NCBI GenBank assembly: GCA_011316305.1
Contig: SAUG01000113.1
Location: 62,001-126,000, forward strand
Length of the DNA stretch: 64,000 nt
Source of the DNA: Rusavskia elegans
Taxonomy: Eukaryota; Ascomycota; Lecanoromycetes; Teloschistales; Teloschistaceae
Reading direction: 5' to 3'
This document shows positions 57,959 to 64,000 of this stretch, one piece after another. Each line of letters opens with the position of its first letter. The first letter of the stretch is position 1. The notes beneath the pieces were generated by a model. That model made no database searches. It worked only from the letters and a program-made list of their open reading frames with translations, and was not told the origin of the DNA. The position numbers and the translations under genes are program-made.

Positions 57959-59807
57959 ATGTTTGGTAATTCAAGCAGCCCTACGAAAGAAAGCCATAAC
58001 GCGCCTGTCGCCGAGCACCCCTTGTCAAAGCCAACCATAGGACCGGGGAGTATCCCTGACGGGGTTTCCCTCAAGACAGACGATGAGGCGGAATCGGGTG
58101 GTGAAAAGCGAAACAGTATCAGTGCAAGCTCAACAAGTCGCAAGTCGCAGGAAGATGGTAGCCCAACGACCGAGAAGAAGCGTCGAAGTAGCGGAGTCGC
58201 CAAAGCCAGTGCACTTTTCTCGAGTGCCAAGAATTCGCTCCATATTCATGGGTCCTCGAACAACTCGAATCCGGACAGTCCATTGACACCTCAGCCAACT
58301 GCCATCCAAAAGCTGGGTAAGACTGACCCGGCCCTCAGCGTACCTCAAGGTTCCCTCAACAATAGCGCAGGCGAATCGCGCCCCGGCCCCAGGTCCACTT
58401 TTCGCGTGGGTGTCACAGAGGACAAGAACAAAAAATGCAGGCGTACAATGGAAGACACGCACGCTTACCTCTATAACTTTCTCAGCACCCCTGCCCCTAC
58501 CATTGGCGCCGAGACAGATTCACCATCAAGTAGCAAGCGAAGCTTGGGGCCCAGAGAACCCGACGAGTTGACTCACAGTTCATCTCAGTCCTCCCACGTG
58601 GTGGAGACCGACAATGGCTATTTCGCGATCTTCGATGGGCATGCTGGTACCTTTGCTGCAGACTGGTGTGGGAAGAAGCTTCACGTTCTGTTAGAGGATA
58701 TGATACGGAAGCATCCCAACACGCCCGTTCCGGAATTGCTGGACTCCACCTTCACCAGCGTGGACCAACAGCTCGAAACACTCCCTTTGAAGAACAGTGG
58801 ATGTACAGCAATCTGCGCCGTTCTTCGATGGGAAGATAGGATTCCCAACTCTCAATCAGCAACGGGGTCTACCGCGATTGCACCTGCGGCCGCGGCGGCC
58901 GTGAGGGCTGTCAACGCCGAAAATTCGAACAGCAGCTTTGCCCCTGAACCTTCGCAGAACCTGACACCAGAAGCCAAAGCGTTGGTCTCCAGTTCGACGA
59001 CGTCTACGGCTATTCCCAAGCTCCAAGAAACTGCAAGCCGTCAGCGAGTCTTGTATACTGCAAACGTAGGGGACGCGCGCATTGTGCTGTGCCGTAACGG
59101 CAAAGCGCTCCGTCTCTCGTATGACCACAAAGGCAGCGATGAGAACGAAGGAAAGCGAATATCAAACGCAGGGGGGCTCATACTCAACAACCGGGTCAAT
59201 GGCGTTCTGGCCGTGACACGCGCGTTGGGCGACTCTTACATGAAGGATTTAGTCACCGGCCATCCATATACTACGGAGACGGTCATACAACCGGACATTG
59301 ATGAATTCTTGATATTAGCGTGCGACGGTGTCAGTAACCCTTTGCCCATTCCTTTTCGTGAGATCGATTGTACTGACAGACGAGCAGCTCTGGGACGTAT
59401 GCTCCGACCAAGAAGCAGTAGATCTCGTCCGAAATACGCAAGACCCTCAAGTAGCGTCGAAGCAGCTGGTGGACCACGCGCTCGCTCGCTTTTCTACCGA
59501 TAATCTCTCCTGCATGCTTGTCCGCTTTGACGGTAAGGCAGTCCAGCAGACGGTGGAACGCAAGGCCGAAGCCATCGGCGTGGAAGGAGATCCGCCTACG
59601 AAGCAAGGTGGCATCAGCGAAGCCGACGCCATCGTCAAGGAAGCTCGGAAAAGCATGGGAGATTTGGCCAAAGGGGAGGAATTCGAGGAAACCAAGCGCA
59701 GGGTTTCGCAAGACATCATTCGTGAAGAGGTGGAAAGTGAGCCTGGGCCCGAATTGGATCCGGAAGGGGCGAAGCACTTTGAAGTGGTAAAACAAGGCAG
59801 TAACTAA
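57959..59807 (+). CDS. ptc1: PP2C protein phosphatase, Ptc1-like
   Basis: Model: join(57959..59329, 59388..59807), 596 aa, intron 58 bp (GTCAGT..CAG). The N-terminal 145 residues are Ser/Pro-rich and basic. The PP2C domain starts [20 protein letters not shown] (about 147) and keeps all metal-binding motifs: TMED, FDGHAG (about 226), [16 protein letters not shown] (about 365), [30 protein letters not shown] across the intron, and [14 protein letters not shown] Ser/Ala-rich insert lies around 290-350. Ptc1 dephosphorylates MAP kinases of the HOG and cell-wall pathways and acts in organelle inheritance. A Glu-rich C-terminal tail (about 70 residues) extends past the catalytic fold, as in other filamentous fungi. 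Confidence 0.88.
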
Positions 59808-60378
59808 ACGTCTGTCTCCCTTCATGGGCACCCAGCCATTGCACACCTAACCTTGGGGCATCGATTCATCTCTGGGGACTGCGGTCAGAGATTTGGGCGT
59901 TCTACTACTCTGTCTGGCATTGGTTGTGATAAGGCATTGGCAGAAATTGTTGCGGCATCAGTCTAGGCATGTGTTGGCTTTGCTGGTAGAGCCGTCTTCG
60001 AAGGAGCGGGAGTTAGCTGTCTGTTATATGAAGGGACGACGAAACCTCGAGCATTTGCAAGAGATCTTTTGATAGCCATGAATCTAGACTGGCTTTTGAC
60101 GGACAGTGCGACTTTGAGACAGCTGACAGTTGGCATGGTATAAAGGAGCAACGATGAGGCTGGAGAAATTCAAGAATCAAGAAAACGGAGTGCAACTAAT
60201 GAAAGGACTCTCGATACTTCAGTACCGTAGTCTTTAGGTTTTGAGGTGGTCCGGATTAGGCAAGCGCTAGAGGAGCTGATCCCTGCGAGCTTATCGGAGA
60301 TTTATTAAAGCTGATCCTGGAAAAAGAAATAATGTCACGACTTCCAACTTCCATCTTCATGTGCCATTGACAATCGTC
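59808..60378. other. Intergenic, PTC1-like to NADH dehydrogenase
   Basis: 571 bp between tandem plus-strand genes, holding a 3' UTR and a promoter. No other feature seen. Confidence 0.45.
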
Positions 60379-62183
60379 ATGAGGTCTGTCATGAAGCCCT
60401 CTTTGCTCTCGAACGCATTCCGATCTGCTTCGGCATGCATTCGGAGCACTCAGCGAAGTCTGACGACCACTCACCGTCCTCGCTCAAAACAGCTTCCACG
60501 CGCTGCAATCAGATCTTCTTTCTCCCGAGCACAGCTGCAACAAACCTTGAGACGATCATATGCCGATGCTATACCACCTGTTACTAAGAGACGGGGTCGA
60601 GGCTTTTTACGATGGAGTTGGAGAGCGGTCTACATCTCCGCCCTGGGTGGTGTCGGCTACATGTCCTATGTGATTTACATGCTGCGCACTCCAGACGAGC
60701 AGTTCAACCCCGACCCGTCCAAGAAGACGCTCGTAATCCTTGGTACGTTAATCTCCCATCGATATGTCGTTCAATGGCATGCTGTTAACACCCATTAGGC
60801 ACCGGCTGGGGCTCGGTTTCTCTTTTGAAAAAACTCGACACGGAAAACTACAATGTCATTGTCATTTCACCCCGGAACTTCTTTCTCTTTACTCCTCTGC
60901 TCCCATCATGTACGACTGGAACCATCGAGCACCGATCCATTATGGAACCGATCCGCAATATCTTGCGACACAAGAAAGCTACCGTCAAATACTACGAAGC
61001 CGAAGCCACCAAGATCGATTATGAGCGCAAGGTAGTCCACATCAATGACGAGTCGGAGATCAAAGGGGACACCTCTTCTACCGAGGTTCCCTTCGACATG
61101 CTCGTCGTGGGCGTCGGTGCTGAGAACGCGACTTTCGGCATCCCTGGTGTCCGCGAACACTCCTGCTTCTTGAAAGAGGTCGGCGATGCACAGCAAATAC
61201 GCAAGCGCATCATGGACTGCGTCGAAACCGCTAGCTTCAAAGATCAATCCCCAGAGGAACGAAAGCGTCTTCTGCACATGGTCGTTGTTGGCGGTGGCCC
61301 CACAGGCGTTGAGTTCGCGGGCGAATTGCAAGACTTCTTCGAACAAGACCTCAAGAAATGGATACCCGAAATCATCGACAACTTTCACGTCACTCTCGTT
61401 GAAGCACTCCCTAACGTCCTCCCCATGTTCTCCAAGCAGCTAATTGACTACACTGAATCCACCTTCAAAGAAGAATCTATCTCCATCCGCACCAAAACCA
61501 TGGTCAAAAAAGTCACCGACAAATACATCGAAGCCGAATTCACCAAACCGGACGGCACCCAACAACTCGAAACCCTACCGTATGGGCTGCTCGTCTGGGC
61601 CACCGGCAACGCCCTGCGCCCCGTTGTCAAAGACCTCATGTCCCAGATCCCCGCCCAGAAAGACTCCCGGAGGGGCCTCTCAGTCAACGAATACCTCGTC
61701 GTCAACGGCACCGAAAACATCTGGGCCGTCGGCGATTGCGCCATCGCCAACTACGCCCCCACCGCCCAAGTCGCCAGCCAGGAAGGTGCTTTCCTCGCCC
61801 GCCTCTTCAACTCCCTAGCCAAAACCGAGACCATCAACCTCGAACTCGCATCCTTGTCCAACCAGCAGTCCAAAGCCCCCAACCCGGCCGCCCGCAACGA
61901 GATCTTTGAAAATATCAAAGCGCTCCAGAAGAGCTTGAGACGCGTCAAGCAAATCGGACCCTTTGAATACAGCCATCAGGGCAGTTTGGCCTATATTGGT
62001 TCCGAGAGGGCCGTGGCGGATATTAGTTGGTTGAGCGGGAATTTCGCCTCGGGAGGCACTTTAACGTATCTCTTCTGGAAGAGCGCGTATCTGAATATGT
62101 GCTTTTCGACGAGGAATCGGGTGTTGGTTTGTATTGATTGGATGAAGGCGAGGCTATTTGGGAGGGATGTCAGTAGGGAGTGA
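60379..62183 (+). CDS. Alternative (type II) NADH:ubiquinone oxidoreductase
   Basis: Model: join(60379..60742, 60799..62183), 582 aa, intron 56 bp. Residues 1-65 are Arg/Ser-rich and low in acid, a mitochondrial presequence; a transmembrane-like stretch VYISALGGVGYMSYVIYML follows at about 83-102. The FAD site LGTGWGSVSLLKKL is formed across the intron, and the NADH site is VVVGGGPTGVEFAGEL near 282. Also conserved are SPRNFFLFTPLLPSCTTGTI, PYGLLVWATGN, NIWAVGDCA and the C-terminal membrane anchor (GTLTYLFWKSAYLNM). It feeds electrons from NADH to ubiquinone without pumping protons. No EF-hand insert is present. Whether it faces the matrix (NDI-type) or the outside (NDE-type) cannot be told; the N-terminal TM segment fits NDE better. 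Confidence 0.9.
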
Positions 62184-62766
62184 GCGAAGTTGCATGGACG
62201 GAGCAGAAGAAGCTACAGGGGTGTGGCGCAGGGATATAATATAGAAGGGGAAACGTTTTTTGAGTGGTGCTGGTAAGGATATTATAGACGGTGGGGCCAT
62301 TCAAAGCGTACATATTCGACTCACACTGTTTTTTTCGGATTTTTGGCTGTAAGAGTGGAAGAAGTGATAGATTTTCTGGGCTGGTGATAGATTTGATCTT
62401 TTCTACTCATTCAAACTGCCCTTTCATCTTCTCGCTTACTGTCACCTCACTATGTCCTGGAACTTCTAGGAGCAGGCTTGCGGATAAGACTCTCACGGAT
62501 CGATAGAGAATAGGGGTAACTACAGTAATCCGGTAATGAAGACTTTTATAGCCCACCGTTCTTCTGTTGCAAGCCCCAAAGACTTTCCACAATCAACTTA
62601 TTGACCTCCTTTTTCCAATCCCCTCCTCACATCACCGTATCCAATCCCCCCCTTCCTTGCATCAACATATCCAATTCCGCTTTCTCTTTTTTACTAACCT
62701 CCCACCCTTCTCCCCTGTCTAGAATGTTCATCATCATCATCGTCCAACGATCACGAACACAAATTA
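62184..62766. other. Intergenic between convergent genes
   Basis: 583 bp between the NADH dehydrogenase stop and the DPB11-like stop; mostly 3' UTR. The right part is C-rich. No other feature seen. Confidence 0.45.
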
Positions 62767-64000
62767 TCACCGCCCCCCACCGCCACCCGCAGCAGCCGCC
62801 CCCCTCGTCCTCTTCCCCACCGGCATCACGCCGCCCATGACATCCTTCACGACTCCGATCTCCTTGACCCTTCTTCTCCCGCTCTCACTATCGCCCGCAC
62901 CCTCACCGCTACCAATACCGCCGCCTAATTTCCTAGCCACCTTCGCCCTCCAGGCTAATGCGTCTGGGTCCTCGTAGCCCAGCTGCGTCATTTGCAGTTG
63001 CTCGTTTTGGGTATCCTGTTTCTGGCGTTCGTTGTCGTCGTCGGAAGGGTAGTGCGATAGGAGGAGGTGGTTAGAGTTGAGGTTGGAATCAGAGATAGAA
63101 TTATAATTCGAAGTCATGGTATTGGATATACCCGTCGTGTAGCTATTCGTTTGGTTTTGCTGACCAAAGATGCTGCTGTTTGGATTCGCATATGAATGCG
63201 TCGCGGGTTCTACAGGCGTGCCTATCCCGTCCGTGTTGACGGTGTCGACGCTGCTTGCGCGGCTGATACTGAGGTTGCTTGCGTTTGAGGGGGCGCGGCC
63301 GAGGAGTTGGCGTTTTCGACGGACGTGCGGGCGGGGTGGGTTTTGAGGGACGGTGGAGGGGCCGGATGAGCGGGCGGTTTGGTGATGGGCGAGGAGGGAG
63401 GAGATGGCTGAGGAGAGGGAGGAGTCGGAGGAGAGGGCTTTGGTGAGGGGGGTGGGTTTGGAAGGGGATGTTGAGGATTTCGGGGGTGAGGAGTTGAGAG
63501 ATATTTCTTGTAGAGGGGGAGGAGGTTTGGGGAGGGTGGGTTTGGGGGCGTCTGATGGTGGTGGAGGGGTCGGGGTGTTCTTTTTGTGTTCGGCTGCATC
63601 TTCGTGGCTGGCTGCTTCTTCGTCCTTAGTATCGGGTTTGCTAGTTGTTGACTTGACTTTACTATCTGCAAGTTTTCGCGCGCCTCGACCTGGGCTTTGA
63701 TTTTTGCTGACATTAGTATTGTGTTTGGTGTCGTCCTCGTCTCGGACAAAATCTTGCTTCAGAGCTCCTGGAGTAGACCTTTTTGAGTATGGCTGGGCGA
63801 AGTAAGGACCAAACGGTTTAAGTTCACCAGAACTTACAGAATCCCATAGCCAGTCTGCTGTGACCGTAGGAATGTTCCAATGATGAGCATGGCGTAGTTT
63901 CTCATGGCCCGGTATAACCTGGCGGCACACCAGTACCGAGGCTTTTGGGGTGAAGTCTTCATCGTAAGTGGCACCCATGAGCTTGACAGCTTTGGACATA
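62767..64000 (-). CDS. dpb11: BRCT-repeat protein Dpb11/Rad4 (TopBP1-like), C-terminal part
   Basis: Open on the minus strand from the right window edge to a stop at 62767, about 411 codons; the start and the N-terminal BRCT repeats lie outside. The visible N-terminal part is the end of a BRCT repeat: VLVCRQVIPGHEKLRHAHHW, IPTVTADWLWDSVSSGELKP. A long Ser/Pro/Thr-rich disordered region follows with typical phosphorylation-prone SP/TP pairs. Near the end LGYEDPDALAWRAKVARKLG resembles the conserved C-terminal helix of fungal Rad4/Cut5/Dpb11. These scaffolds link CDK-phosphorylated replication factors at origin firing and activate the Mec1/ATR checkpoint. A glycine/alanine run (AAAAGGGGGR) closes the protein. 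Other multi-BRCT proteins remain possible. Confidence 0.72.
   Translation of the reverse strand, partial: MSKAVKLMGATYDEDFTPKASVLVCRQVIPGHEKLRHAHHWNIPTVTADWLWDSVSSGELKPFGPYFAQPYSKRSTPGALKQDFVRDEDDTKHNTNVSKNQSPGRGARKLADSKVKSTTSKPDTKDEEAASHEDAAEHKKNTPTPPPPSDAPKPTLPKPPPPLQEISLNSSPPKSSTSPSKPTPLTKALSSDSSLSSAISSLLAHHQTARSSGPSTVPQNPPRPHVRRKRQLLGRAPSNASNLSISRASSVDTVNTDGIGTPVEPATHSYANPNSSIFGQQNQTNSYTTGISNTMTSNYNSISDSNLNSNHLLLSHYPSDDDNERQKQDTQNEQLQMTQLGYEDPDALAWRAKVARKLGGGIGSGEGAGDSESGRRRVKEIGVVKDVMGGVMPVGKRTRGAAAAGGGGGR

Noticed and set aside
24..63999. A secondary-metabolite cluster, CRISPR array, rRNA genes or prokaryotic-type defence system
   Set aside because: No polyketide or peptide synthase, terpene cyclase, spaced direct repeats, rRNA or nuclease/toxin-like genes were seen; the genes are ordinary eukaryotic housekeeping genes.

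Overview
The window is nuclear DNA of a filamentous ascomycete (Pezizomycotina; Dothideomycetes is my best guess, low confidence). The evidence is genes split by many 41-160 bp introns with GT..AG ends and CTGAC-like branch points, several fungus-specific families (Mhr1/mL67, Utp8, Rax1-type RGS, 2EXR, fungal F-box/LRR), and AT-rich blocks almost free of CpA/TpG, the signature of repeat-induced point mutation (RIP). I rebuilt about 23 gene models by joining open frames across splice sites; coding lengths were checked to be multiples of three.

Layout. 0-9 kb: F-box/LRR protein (partial), SWD2, a 478-bp Mutator-like MITE, OAC1 mitochondrial carrier, RNR2, SRP9/SRP21, a DUF1308 (C7orf25-like) protein. 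9.5-18.4 kb: PTM1-type seven-TM protein, tRNA thiolase subunit CTU2/NCS2, a GH127-like glycosidase, LAG1 ceramide synthase. 18.46-23.50 kb: one 5,037-bp element with 40-bp perfect terminal inverted repeats and a heavily RIP-degraded interior. 23.8-37.4 kb: VPS38/UVRAG-like, MHR1, UTP8, ELG1, MVP1. 37.4-41 kb: G-rich tract, degenerate repeats, a broken and an intact 2EXR gene. 41-57 kb: DCN1, SAF1, a tandem inverted-repeat element, a PLAC8 protein, a Rax1-like RGS protein, a low-complexity probable mitochondrial protein, CAND1. 57-64 kb: PTC1-like PP2C, alternative NADH dehydrogenase, and a partial DPB11/RAD4-type BRCT protein.

Most genes are single-copy housekeeping genes arranged as divergent or convergent neighbours, not a pathway cluster. 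One loose theme is SCF/cullin control: DCN1 (cullin neddylation), SAF1 (F-box substrate receptor) and CAND1 (SCF exchange factor) lie within 16 kb, with another F-box gene at the left edge.

The most unusual signal is in the mobile DNA. Three unrelated inverted-repeat elements each sit about 75-110 bp upstream of the start codon of a minus-strand gene (SWD2, LAG1, SAF1). In the two larger or clearer elements the terminal repeats remain nearly intact while the interior is RIP-degraded. I found no CRISPR array, rRNA or tRNA gene, and no convincing new multi-gene system.
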